This document shows positions 18,852-26,479 of a stretch of 40,458 nt of DNA, one piece after another. The stretch spans positions 1 to 40,458 of the forward strand of contig CAIFEQ010000018.1 in the NCBI GenBank assembly GCA_903789495.1. The letters run 5' to 3'. The DNA comes from an uncultured Erysipelotrichaceae bacterium. Its GTDB lineage: Bacteria > Bacillota_I > Bacilli_A > Erysipelotrichales > Erysipelotrichaceae. The notes beneath the pieces are model-generated. The model did not search any database. It saw nothing but the letters and a program-made list of their open reading frames with translations, and was not told the DNA's origin. The stretch's first letter is position 1. Each line of letters opens with the position of its first letter. The position numbers were made by a program, and so were the translations under genes.

Positions 18852-19741
18852 TGCGGGTCATCTTTCTGGGCTGCGGCTATCTGGGCTATAACCTTTCTGT
18901 CCGGCTTCCGGCCGGCACTGACATGGAGATGTGGGGCATCACCAGTCCCTACAGTGACCGGCAGCCGGCTTTTAAGCTGGTCAATGTGCTGAACCGGGAA
19001 GAACTCTGCCGCCAGAACGTCCAGGATGCGGTGATCGTGGATACCGTCGGCCTGATCGCCCGCAGTGAGAAGGCGGACGATGAGGCGGAAAAGCTGGAAC
19101 GGCTGAAACAGAAACAGGAAGAACTGCTGGCCGTGCTCAGACAGGGCGGCGCCCGGCGCTATGTGTTTCTGAGTTCCGGGGGCACGATCTATGGCTCCTC
19201 GGCTGTTCCGGTCAGGGAAGAGGATCCGCTGCAGCCGCAAACGCTCTATGCCCGTTCCAAGAGGATCGGCGAACAGGCCGTGCAGGAAAGCGGCCTGCCG
19301 TATCTGATTCTGCGGCTGGCCAATCCCTATGGCGGTTATCAGGATGCGGCCAAGAAACAGGGCGTGATTCCCATCCTGCTGCGCAAGGCGCTGAAAGGGG
19401 AAGTCTTCGAGCAGACCACGGCGGACAGCTCGGTCCGGGACTATCTCTACATCAGCGATCTTTCGGCGGTACTGAACCGGCTGCTGGAACTGGGGACAGA
19501 AAACGAGATTCTCAATGTCGGCAGCGGCCGGGGCACAACTCTGCTGGAAATCAAGCAGACCGTGGAACAGGAGACCGGCCGGAAGCTGAAAGTTGTCAGT
19601 CATCCCGATCCCGGCCAGGTGGCACAGATCGTGCTGAATACCGGCAAGCTGCGGCGCCTGACCGGTTTTGTCCCGCAGGTTTCGCTGCGGGAAGGGATCC
19701 ATCGGGAAGCGGAACGGATCCGCTGGGAGGAAGGACTATGA
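18851..19741 (+). CDS. NAD(P)-dependent SDR reductase/epimerase, candidate dTDP-4-keto-6-deoxyglucose reductase
   Basis: A 296-residue extended short-chain dehydrogenase. The nucleotide-binding motif FLGCGYLGYNL is at the N-terminus, the catalytic Ser-Tyr-Lys set appears as FLSSGGTIYG near 114-123 and YARSKRIGE near 140-148, and RLANPYGGY follows. It sits between rfbA and rfbB in an operon ending with a Glf-like mutase, matching the rmlA-rmlB-fcf1-fcf2 gene set known for dTDP-D-fucofuranose. The likely step is therefore reduction of dTDP-4-keto-6-deoxyglucose at C4 to dTDP-D-fucose (Fcf1-like). This rests on context. A C4-epimerase or 6-deoxytalose route is the main alternative. Confidence 0.75.
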   Translation: MRVIFLGCGYLGYNLSVRLPAGTDMEMWGITSPYSDRQPAFKLVNVLNREELCRQNVQDAVIVDTVGLIARSEKADDEAEKLERLKQKQEELLAVLRQGGARRYVFLSSGGTIYGSSAVPVREEDPLQPQTLYARSKRIGEQAVQESGLPYLILRLANPYGGYQDAAKKQGVIPILLRKALKGEVFEQTTADSSVRDYLYISDLSAVLNRLLELGTENEILNVGSGRGTTLLEIKQTVEQETGRKLKVVSHPDPGQVAQIVLNTGKLRRLTGFVPQVSLREGIHREAERIRWEEGL

Positions 19742-20760
19742 AATTTCTGGTTACCGGCGGGGCCGGGTTCATCGGGGGCAATTTCATTCTGGAAATGGTC
19801 AGAACCCATCCGGAAGACACCTATGTGAATCTGGACAAGCTGACCTATGCCGGCAGTCTGGAGACCCTGAAGGAGGTCGAAGGTCGGCCGAACTATCGTT
19901 TCGTGAAAGGCGATATCTGCGACCGGGATCTGGTGGAGCAGCTGTTTGCCGAAGAACACTTCGATGCGGTGATCAACTTTGCGGCAGAGACGCACGTGGA
20001 CCGTTCCATCGAAGATCCGCATCTCTTCCTGAAGACCAACATCATCGGGGTGCAGGTGCTGATGGATGCCTGCCGGAAATACGGCATCGGCCGCTATCAT
20101 CAGGTCTCCACCGATGAGGTGTATGGCGATCTGCCGCTGGACAGGCCGGATCTGCTGTTCCGGGAAGACACGCCTCTGCATGCCTCTTCCCCGTACTCGG
20201 CCTCCAAGGCCAGTGCGGATCTGCTGGTGCTGGCCTATCACCGCACCTATGGTCTGCCGGTGACGATCTCGCGCTGTTCCAATAACTACGGCCCCTATCA
20301 GTTCCCGGAGAAGCTGATTCCGCTGATGATCATCCGGGCCCTGCATGATGAATCCCTGCCGGTCTACGGCAAAGGGCAGAATGTGCGGGACTGGCTGTAT
20401 GTGACGGATCACTGCGAAGCCATTGACCTGGTGGTGCGGAAGGGCCGGGATGGCGAGATCTACAACATCGGCGGTCATAACGAAAAGAGCAATCTTGAGG
20501 TCGTGCGCACCATCCTGGCCCAGCTGCACAAGCCGGAAAGCCTGATTCACTTCGTCAAGGACCGCCCCGGTCATGATCTGCGCTATGCGATGGATCCGGG
20601 CAAGATCGAACGGGAACTCGGCTGGCGTCCGAAACATGCCTTCGCCGAAGGCATTCAGGAAACCGTCCGCTGGTATCTGACGCACGAAGACTGGTGGCAG
20701 AACATCATCAGCGGTGCCTATCAGACCTACTACGAAAGGATGTATAAGGATCGGACATGA
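19738..20760 (+). CDS. rfbB: dTDP-glucose 4,6-dehydratase
   Basis: A 340-residue RmlB of standard length. It has VTGGAGFIGGNF for NAD binding, AAETHVDRSI near residue 82, STDEVYGDLP with the catalytic Asp-Glu pair near 122, YSASKASADLLV with the catalytic Tyr-Lys, and the SRCSNNYGPYQFPEKLIPL block. It turns dTDP-glucose into dTDP-4-keto-6-deoxyglucose. It overlaps both neighbours by four bases (ATGA), so translation of the whole operon is coupled. Confidence 0.97.
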   Translation: MKFLVTGGAGFIGGNFILEMVRTHPEDTYVNLDKLTYAGSLETLKEVEGRPNYRFVKGDICDRDLVEQLFAEEHFDAVINFAAETHVDRSIEDPHLFLKTNIIGVQVLMDACRKYGIGRYHQVSTDEVYGDLPLDRPDLLFREDTPLHASSPYSASKASADLLVLAYHRTYGLPVTISRCSNNYGPYQFPEKLIPLMIIRALHDESLPVYGKGQNVRDWLYVTDHCEAIDLVVRKGRDGEIYNIGGHNEKSNLEVVRTILAQLHKPESLIHFVKDRPGHDLRYAMDPGKIERELGWRPKHAFAEGIQETVRWYLTHEDWWQNIISGAYQTYYERMYKDRT

Positions 20761-21929
20761 AAAAGGAAGCGCTGATTGTCGGGGCAGGCTATGCCGGCAG
20801 CGTCTCGGCCCGGGTACTGGCCGAAGCCGGCTGGCAGGTCACCATTCTGGAGAAACGGAATCACATTGCCGGCAATGCCTATGACTATATCGATGAAAAC
20901 GGCGTCCGGCGGCATCAGTACGGCCCGCATATCTTTCATACCAGCAGCCAGCAGGCAGTGGACTTTCTGTCCCGCTTCACGGACTGGTATCCGTATGAAC
21001 ACCGGGTGCTGGGCTATATCGAGGGACAGCTGGTGCCGATTCCCTTCAATCTGACCTCCATCGACAGGCTGTTTGAACAGGAGAAGGCAGAACATCTGAA
21101 GCAGGTGCTCACGGACAGCTACGGCCGGGAAACCAAGGTGCCCATCCTGCAGCTGCGGCAGAGCAGCGATCCGGAAGTGCGCCGGCTGGCCGAGTATATC
21201 TACGAGCATGTCTTCAAGTACTACACGATGAAGCAGTGGGGCTATTCGGCCGAAGAGATCGATCCGGCCGTGACGGGCCGGGTGCCGGTGCATATCTCCT
21301 ATGACGACCGCTACTTCCAGGACAGCTTCCAGAAGATGCCTGCCGAAGGCTTCACGGTCATGTTCCGGAAGATGCTGGATCATCCGCGGATCCGAGTGCA
21401 GCTGAATACCGAAGCCTGCGAACATATCCGGATTGATCTTTCCCAGCAGAAGATTCTGGTGGACGGGCAGGTGTTTGACGGCCTGCTCATCTATACCGGC
21501 CTGATCGATGAACTGCTGCAGTACTGCCAGGGAGATCTGCCGTACCGCAGTCTGGAGTTTGAGATCCAGACCCATGAGGGGGACTATCAGCCGGTGGGCA
21601 CGGTCAACTATCCCACCCCGGCTTCCCAGCATCCCTACACGCGGATCTCGGAATACAAGAAACTGATGCGGCCCGATACCCAGCCGAAGGACAGGACCAC
21701 GATTGCCATCGAATATCCCTGTGTCTACCAGCGTAACGGCCAGAAGGGCAGGGTGCCGTACTATCCGGTATTCACTGCGGCCTCCCGGGCGCAGTATGAA
21801 GCCTATCGGGCCCAGGTGGCCGGGATGGAAAATCTGCTGCTGTTAGGCAGACTGGCGGAATACCGCTACTACAACATGGATGCGGCGGTCGTCAGTGCCC
21901 TGAAAGCCTGTGAAGCCTATCTGGACTGA
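20757..21929 (+). CDS. Flavin-dependent pyranose mutase (Glf/Fcf2 family)
   Basis: A 390-residue UDP-galactopyranose mutase family protein. An FAD-binding GAGYAGSVSARVLAE start is followed by EKRNHIAGNAYDY and YGPHIFHT. The active-site Trp lies in KQWG, the mobile-loop Arg in GRVPV, a Tyr in DDRYF, the second Arg in YTRISEYK, and GRLAEYRYYNMD closes the flavin site. The family converts a nucleotide-linked pyranose to a furanose. Glf (UDP-Gal) and Fcf2 (dTDP-fucose) belong to the same family. Placement as the last gene of an rfbA/SDR/rfbB operon favours dTDP-fucopyranose as substrate; UDP-galactopyranose remains possible. A terminator follows. Confidence 0.88.
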   Translation: MKKEALIVGAGYAGSVSARVLAEAGWQVTILEKRNHIAGNAYDYIDENGVRRHQYGPHIFHTSSQQAVDFLSRFTDWYPYEHRVLGYIEGQLVPIPFNLTSIDRLFEQEKAEHLKQVLTDSYGRETKVPILQLRQSSDPEVRRLAEYIYEHVFKYYTMKQWGYSAEEIDPAVTGRVPVHISYDDRYFQDSFQKMPAEGFTVMFRKMLDHPRIRVQLNTEACEHIRIDLSQQKILVDGQVFDGLLIYTGLIDELLQYCQGDLPYRSLEFEIQTHEGDYQPVGTVNYPTPASQHPYTRISEYKKLMRPDTQPKDRTTIAIEYPCVYQRNGQKGRVPYYPVFTAASRAQYEAYRAQVAGMENLLLLGRLAEYRYYNMDAAVVSALKACEAYLD

Positions 21930-21936
21930 ATCTTAA

Positions 21937-21961
21937 GAAGAGCCTCAGGGCTTTTCTTTTT
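21937..21961 (+). terminator. Rho-independent terminator of the dTDP-sugar operon
   Basis: An 8-base stem with one G-U pair (21937-21944 with 21949-21956), a TCAG loop and TTTTT. Confidence 0.75.
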
Positions 21962-21969
21962 GCCTGCCA

Positions 21970-21978
21970 TGCTATAAT
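21970..21978 (+). promoter_or_regulatory. Extended -10 promoter of the first flippase
   Basis: TGC plus TATAAT, a perfect extended -10 box, ending 12 bases before the ATG at 21991. The leader would be about 6 nt with no ribosome binding site. It lies just after the upstream terminator. Confidence 0.6.
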
Positions 21979-21990
21979 GACAGACGTCAT

Positions 21991-23439
21991 ATGGACAGAA
22001 GACTGCTCAGAAACTATCTGTACAATATCCTCTACCAGGTCGTAAAGATCGTCCTGCCGCTGATCCTGGTCCCCTATACCGCCTCGCATATCGGCGAGGG
22101 TGCCCTGGGCATCTATCAGTATGCCGGTTCGATCATGAACTGGTTCATCCTCTTCGGCATCCTGGGCGTGAATACATACGGAAACCGGGAGATTGCCAAG
22201 GTACGCAACGATAAGGAAAAGCTGAACCGGACCTTCTTTGAGATCTTCGCCATGCAGGTCACGGACATGCTCATCGCCATGGCGGCCTTCTTCCTGTTCA
22301 TCCATTTCTTCGTCACGGAGAATGCCTTCTACTATAAGCTGACCGGTCTGACAATGATCGCATCCATGCTGGACATCACCTGGTTCTTCTATGGCGTGGA
22401 GGACTTCAAGAAGGCCAGCATCCGGAACATCATCGTCAAGTTCCTGGGTGTGGTGCTGATCATGAACTTCTGCCACACCCCGGATGACCTGGATCTGTAT
22501 ATTCTCTTCAATGTCGGGGCCGAGCTGGTGGGACAGGCGATCATGTTCGTGCAGCTGCGCCAGTACATTACCTTTGAGAAGATCTCCCTGCGGGATGCCT
22601 ACCGGCATCACTTCAAGGCGACCTTCCAGCTGTTTATCCCCACCATTGCGATCTCGGTCTATACGATGTTTGATCAGACCATGATCGGGGCACTGTACAA
22701 CAGCGATCACGTGGTCTACTACAATACCTCGATGAACATCGTCAAGATGTTCCTGACCTTCATCACGTCGATCGGCTCCGTGATGCTGCCACGGGTGACC
22801 AATGTCTATTACAATGAGAACGACGGCCTGGCCAAGGCCGAGCATCTGATCCGACAGACAATGAAGATTGCCTGGCTGCTGGCCTTTCCGATGTGCTTCG
22901 GCATGATGGCCATCGCTCCGAACTTCATCAGCTGGTATCTGCCGGAATGGCCGATCGTCGCCCAGCTGATCGTGCTGGGCTGCCCGATCATCATCTTCAT
23001 CTCAACCTCCAATGTCACCGGCACCCAGTACATGGTGCCGACCGGCATGTATAATCAGTACACAGCCAGCGTGGTGGCCGGCAGCTGTATCAACTTCTGC
23101 ATCAACTGGATCCTGATTCCCGAGTATGGTGCCTTCGGAGCCATCATCGGGTCCGTCGCCGCGGAATTCTCGGTGATGATGATCCAGATGATCCTGATCC
23201 ATGACAAGGTCACGATCGGCTTCCGCAGCCGCTCCTACCGGATCTATGTGCTCGGCTCGCTGCTCATGTATGCCATCGTCTCCGTCCTGGGCTGGCAGCT
23301 GCCGGCGGATGTGCTGGGCACGGTGATACAGATCCTCTGCGGCGTGCTGATCTACGGATTGGTGCTGATTCTGACCAGGGAAGAGCTGACCATGAAGATC
23401 CTGCGGCACCTGAAAGAAAGAAGAACCCGTCATGCCTGA
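21991..23439 (+). CDS. Wzx-like oligosaccharide flippase
   Basis: A 482-residue member of the polysaccharide transport (PST/MOP) family with about 12-14 hydrophobic helices. The N-terminus (LLRNYLYNILYQVVKIVLPLI), the IGEGALGIYQYAGSI loop and the FNVGAELVGQ region are typical of Firmicutes flippases. It would move undecaprenyl-pyrophosphate-linked glycan units to the outer face of the membrane. The start is fixed by the family N-terminus even though there is no Shine-Dalgarno. The stop overlaps the next GT2 start by eight bases. A second flippase lies at 26480-28015. Confidence 0.9.
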   Translation: MDRRLLRNYLYNILYQVVKIVLPLILVPYTASHIGEGALGIYQYAGSIMNWFILFGILGVNTYGNREIAKVRNDKEKLNRTFFEIFAMQVTDMLIAMAAFFLFIHFFVTENAFYYKLTGLTMIASMLDITWFFYGVEDFKKASIRNIIVKFLGVVLIMNFCHTPDDLDLYILFNVGAELVGQAIMFVQLRQYITFEKISLRDAYRHHFKATFQLFIPTIAISVYTMFDQTMIGALYNSDHVVYYNTSMNIVKMFLTFITSIGSVMLPRVTNVYYNENDGLAKAEHLIRQTMKIAWLLAFPMCFGMMAIAPNFISWYLPEWPIVAQLIVLGCPIIIFISTSNVTGTQYMVPTGMYNQYTASVVAGSCINFCINWILIPEYGAFGAIIGSVAAEFSVMMIQMILIHDKVTIGFRSRSYRIYVLGSLLMYAIVSVLGWQLPADVLGTVIQILCGVLIYGLVLILTREELTMKILRHLKERRTRHA

Positions 23440-24412
23440 GTTCAGCGTCATCGTTCCGGTCTATAATGTCGCGGCTTATCTGCCGCGCTGCCTGGATTCC
23501 CTGCTGGCCCAGACGTTTGAGGATTATGAAGTGGTCGTGGTCAACGACGGCTCCACGGATGAAAGTCCGGCGATCCTCCGGGAATATGAAAAGAAGGATC
23601 CCCGGATTCACGGGATCAGCCAGGCCAACGGCGGTCTGTCCGCGGCCCGCAATACCGGCATCCGCGCCGCCCAGGGGCAGTATTTCTGCTTCGTCGACAG
23701 CGATGACTTCGTGGAGAAGGATCTGCTGGCTGCGGGACACCAGTGCCTCAGCCAGACCAGTGCGGACTTCATCAGCTTTGACTATTATCAGTACCATGTG
23801 CAGGACGGCAGCCGGGAGATCATCTCCTCCGGCCTGGCGGAAGGGCAGGTCTACACCCTGGCACAGCATCCGGAGATCATCGTCCGGCTCAAGAATGCGG
23901 CCTGGAACAAGTTCTATGCCCGCTCCCTGTTCCAAGCAAACGACATCTGGTATCCGCCCGGGTCCTATTACGAGGATCTTGGTACGACGTACCGGCTGCT
24001 GGCCCGGGCCGAGCGGATCTGTTTTCTGCATCAGCCTTACTACAACTACCTGGTCGACCGGCCGGGGAACATCACGCTGCAGTTCAACCAGAGAACCTAT
24101 CAGATTTTTGATATGATACAGATGGTTCTGGATGACTACCGTACGCTCGGCCTGGATCAGCAGTACTATGAAGAGCTGAAATACCTCGGCGGTGTGAATA
24201 TTCTGGAATGTCTGAAAAAGACCAGAAGCTGCGCGGATCTGAAGGCGGATGATGCCTTCATCGATGCCGCTTTTGCGTTTCTGCAGGAACACTGGCCGGA
24301 GTTTCCGGCCTGCCGGTATCCGATTCTGCAGCAGAAACATGATGCGATCTATGCCAGTCCGCGGAAGCTGAAGGCGTATCTGCGGCTGCGGCGGCTCAGA
24401 AGGGGGAAATGA
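23432..24412 (+). CDS. Glycosyltransferase family 2
   Basis: A 326-residue GT-A enzyme starting FSVIVPVYNVAAYLPRCLDSLLAQTF, with VNDGSTDES, GGLSAARNTGI and the DSDDFVEKD metal site near residue 91. The C-terminal half holds the YYEDLGTTYRLL acceptor-side motif common to capsule and wall GT2 enzymes. It is translationally coupled to the flippase before it and three bases from the next GT2. Donor and linkage are unknown. Confidence 0.92.
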   Translation: MPEFSVIVPVYNVAAYLPRCLDSLLAQTFEDYEVVVVNDGSTDESPAILREYEKKDPRIHGISQANGGLSAARNTGIRAAQGQYFCFVDSDDFVEKDLLAAGHQCLSQTSADFISFDYYQYHVQDGSREIISSGLAEGQVYTLAQHPEIIVRLKNAAWNKFYARSLFQANDIWYPPGSYYEDLGTTYRLLARAERICFLHQPYYNYLVDRPGNITLQFNQRTYQIFDMIQMVLDDYRTLGLDQQYYEELKYLGGVNILECLKKTRSCADLKADDAFIDAAFAFLQEHWPEFPACRYPILQQKHDAIYASPRKLKAYLRLRRLRRGK

Positions 24413-24415
24413 AGG

Positions 24416-25465
24416 ATGAGTGCTCAAGTCACAGTGATTGTTCCGGTATACAAAGTAGAGAATTACCTGCGCAGATGTCTGGATTCCCTGCTGAAGCAGG
24501 ACTGTCCGGATCTGCAGATCCTGGTGGTCAACGACGGTTCCCCGGATGGCTGCGGCGACATCATCCGGGAATATGTCGAGGCCAACCGGGAGAAGATGGC
24601 CGGCATTGAGAAGAAAAACGGCGGCTGGGGCTCGGCGATTCAGCTGGGCATCCGGGAATGCAGGACTCCGTATTTTCTGGTCTGCGACGGGGATGACACC
24701 CTGGAGCCGGACTGCATCTCCACCCTGCTGAATCTGGCCAAAGTAAGCGGGGCCGATCTGACCTGCGGTGCCCGGATGGTGCTGCGCAAGGGCAGTCCGG
24801 ATAAGACCTACGACTGCGGATACAATAAGGACTATGTCAGCCTGAAGAGCAATACGGTCTACAACAAGGGCACGGCAGCCTTTGATGATCTCTTCTACCT
24901 CAACCCGGCGCCGCATGCCAAGCTGTACCGGAAGGAGATTGCCGAGAACATCCGCTTCACCGAACGGGTGGGCTATTGCGACAACATGCTGTTCTTTCTC
25001 AGTCTCCTGCAGGCCCGCAAGGTCATCTATACCGACAAACCCCTGGCCGATTACCTGATTGACCGGGAAGGCAATTCGATGACGGATGTCAGCTATGCGG
25101 CCATGAATGCCCAGATCCTGGTATTCAAGAATCTGGTCAACCAGGCCGAGCGGCTGCCGGAGGTACCGGACTTCTTCTGGTACCGGATGTTTGAAAGCTA
25201 CAAGTATCTGCTCTACGAGAGCCGGAACATGAAGGGAACTCGGGAGGAGTACGAAAGCATCCTGAACTACCTCGGCACCTTCATGCAGAAGATCAGCCGG
25301 CATGGCCAGGCGGTGATGAAGTATTACCGTTCCCGCAGCAAGTCTGCATTCCTGGAGCAGATCAGCGATCGTTTTCTGCTGAATCCCGCCCGCTTTGAGA
25401 AGGCCTATGCCCGGATCGTGCGGAAGATGAGCGAAGCCTTCCAGCCAAGCCAGAAGGCGGACTGA
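24416..25465 (+). CDS. Glycosyltransferase family 2
   Basis: A 349-residue GT-A enzyme starting VTVIVPVYKVENYLRRCLDSLLKQ, with VNDGSPDGC and a DGDDTLEPD metal site near residue 93. It differs from its neighbours: the usual GLSxARN block is replaced by KKNGGWGSAIQLGI, and the tail is longer, with a Lys/Arg-rich end. So it is a distinct branch within this locus. The ATG at 24416 follows AAGG at a short distance. It closes the operon begun at 21970 unless transcription continues into 25510. Confidence 0.9.
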   Translation: MSAQVTVIVPVYKVENYLRRCLDSLLKQDCPDLQILVVNDGSPDGCGDIIREYVEANREKMAGIEKKNGGWGSAIQLGIRECRTPYFLVCDGDDTLEPDCISTLLNLAKVSGADLTCGARMVLRKGSPDKTYDCGYNKDYVSLKSNTVYNKGTAAFDDLFYLNPAPHAKLYRKEIAENIRFTERVGYCDNMLFFLSLLQARKVIYTDKPLADYLIDREGNSMTDVSYAAMNAQILVFKNLVNQAERLPEVPDFFWYRMFESYKYLLYESRNMKGTREEYESILNYLGTFMQKISRHGQAVMKYYRSRSKSAFLEQISDRFLLNPARFEKAYARIVRKMSEAFQPSQKAD

Positions 25466-25483
25466 GGCAGCCGGCGTTCCCGG

Positions 25484-25492
25484 TGGTATGAT
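25484..25492 (+). promoter_or_regulatory. Extended -10 promoter before the 25510 GT2 gene
   Basis: TGG plus TATGAT ending 18 bases before the ATG, with a GAGG box at about 25498-25501 right at the predicted transcription start. Confidence 0.4.
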
Positions 25493-25509
25493 TTCAGCGA
25501 GGTTCTGTC

Positions 25510-26469
25510 ATGAAGCTTTCGGTAATTGTCCCCATGTACAATGTGGCGGCCTATGTCGACCGCTGCCTGCAGTCGCTGCAGGCCCAGACCCTGAAGGATC
25601 TGGAAGTGATTCTGGTCGATGACGGCTGCACGGATGAAACGCCGCAGATCGCCGCCCGCTATGCGGAAGCGGATCCGGAGCACTTCCGGCTGATCCACAA
25701 GGCCAATGGCGGCCTCAGCGATGCCCGCAACGCCGGCCTGCCGCTGGCGCAGGGACAGTATGTGGCCTTTCTGGACTCCGATGACTGGATCGAACCGGAC
25801 TGCTATGAAAAGATGGTCCGGGCTCTGGAAGAGCAGGGGGGCGATGTGTGTCTGGCGGATCTGGAATGCTGGTATCCGGACGACGCGCAGCGCTGCCATG
25901 TCATGAAAGGGCTGAGCAGCTGGCCGGCGGCCAGCCGGAACAGGCAGGCGTTTCTTTCACCGCTGTTTGCCTGGAACAAGGTCTATGACCGCCGCTTTTT
26001 CTTTGCCGGGCAGCTGCGCTATCCGGTCGGCAGCTGGTATGAGGATATTCCGGTGAGCACGCTGATCTTTGCCCGCAGCCGGCAGATTGTCTATGTGCCG
26101 GACTGTCTGTTTCATTACCGCCAGCGTTCCGGCAGCATCATGGCAAACACCAGCGATCCCCGGCTCGGGCAGATCTTCGACATCATGGCCCTGCTGCGGC
26201 AGGAGTTCGAAGATGCCGGCCTGGCCGAGGCCTACCACGATGAACTCGAATACCTGCATGTGGAGCATCTCTGTCTCTACGGCATGTTCCGCTTCATCCG
26301 TTCCGATTCCTGGAAGACCTATTACCGCCGGGCCCGAGATGTCATGGCGGTCTGCTATCCCGGCTGGAAGAAGAATCCGTATCTGCGGAATCTCTCCGCC
26401 AGGAACCGCTTCTTCCTGAAGTGGTATAATCCTCTCACAGCCGGTCTGTTCAACCGGAAGATCCGTTAA
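25510..26469 (+). CDS. Glycosyltransferase family 2
   Basis: A 319-residue GT-A enzyme starting KLSVIVPMYNVAAYVDRCLQSLQAQ, with VDDGCTDET, GGLSDARNAGL and the DSDDWIEPD metal site near residue 93. A C-terminal region has WYEDIPVSTLIF and HLCLYGMFRFIRS. It is closest in layout to the enzymes at 9201 and 12878. Its stop overlaps the ribosome binding site of the second flippase, so the two form one unit. Donor unknown. Confidence 0.92.
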   Translation: MKLSVIVPMYNVAAYVDRCLQSLQAQTLKDLEVILVDDGCTDETPQIAARYAEADPEHFRLIHKANGGLSDARNAGLPLAQGQYVAFLDSDDWIEPDCYEKMVRALEEQGGDVCLADLECWYPDDAQRCHVMKGLSSWPAASRNRQAFLSPLFAWNKVYDRRFFFAGQLRYPVGSWYEDIPVSTLIFARSRQIVYVPDCLFHYRQRSGSIMANTSDPRLGQIFDIMALLRQEFEDAGLAEAYHDELEYLHVEHLCLYGMFRFIRSDSWKTYYRRARDVMAVCYPGWKKNPYLRNLSARNRFFLKWYNPLTAGLFNRKIR

Positions 26470-26479
26470 GGAGAAACAT

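Noticed and set aside
20757-21929. Idea that the Glf-family protein lacks the catalytic mobile-loop Arg (VPVH instead of VPVR)
   Set aside because: Counting from the conserved Trp of KQWG, the catalytic Arg is the one before VPV, which is present. The His is at another position.
23264-25303. A 679-codon minus-strand frame opposite the GT2 genes
   Set aside because: It covers parts of three overlapping plus-strand genes with recognisable motifs; no support for coding.
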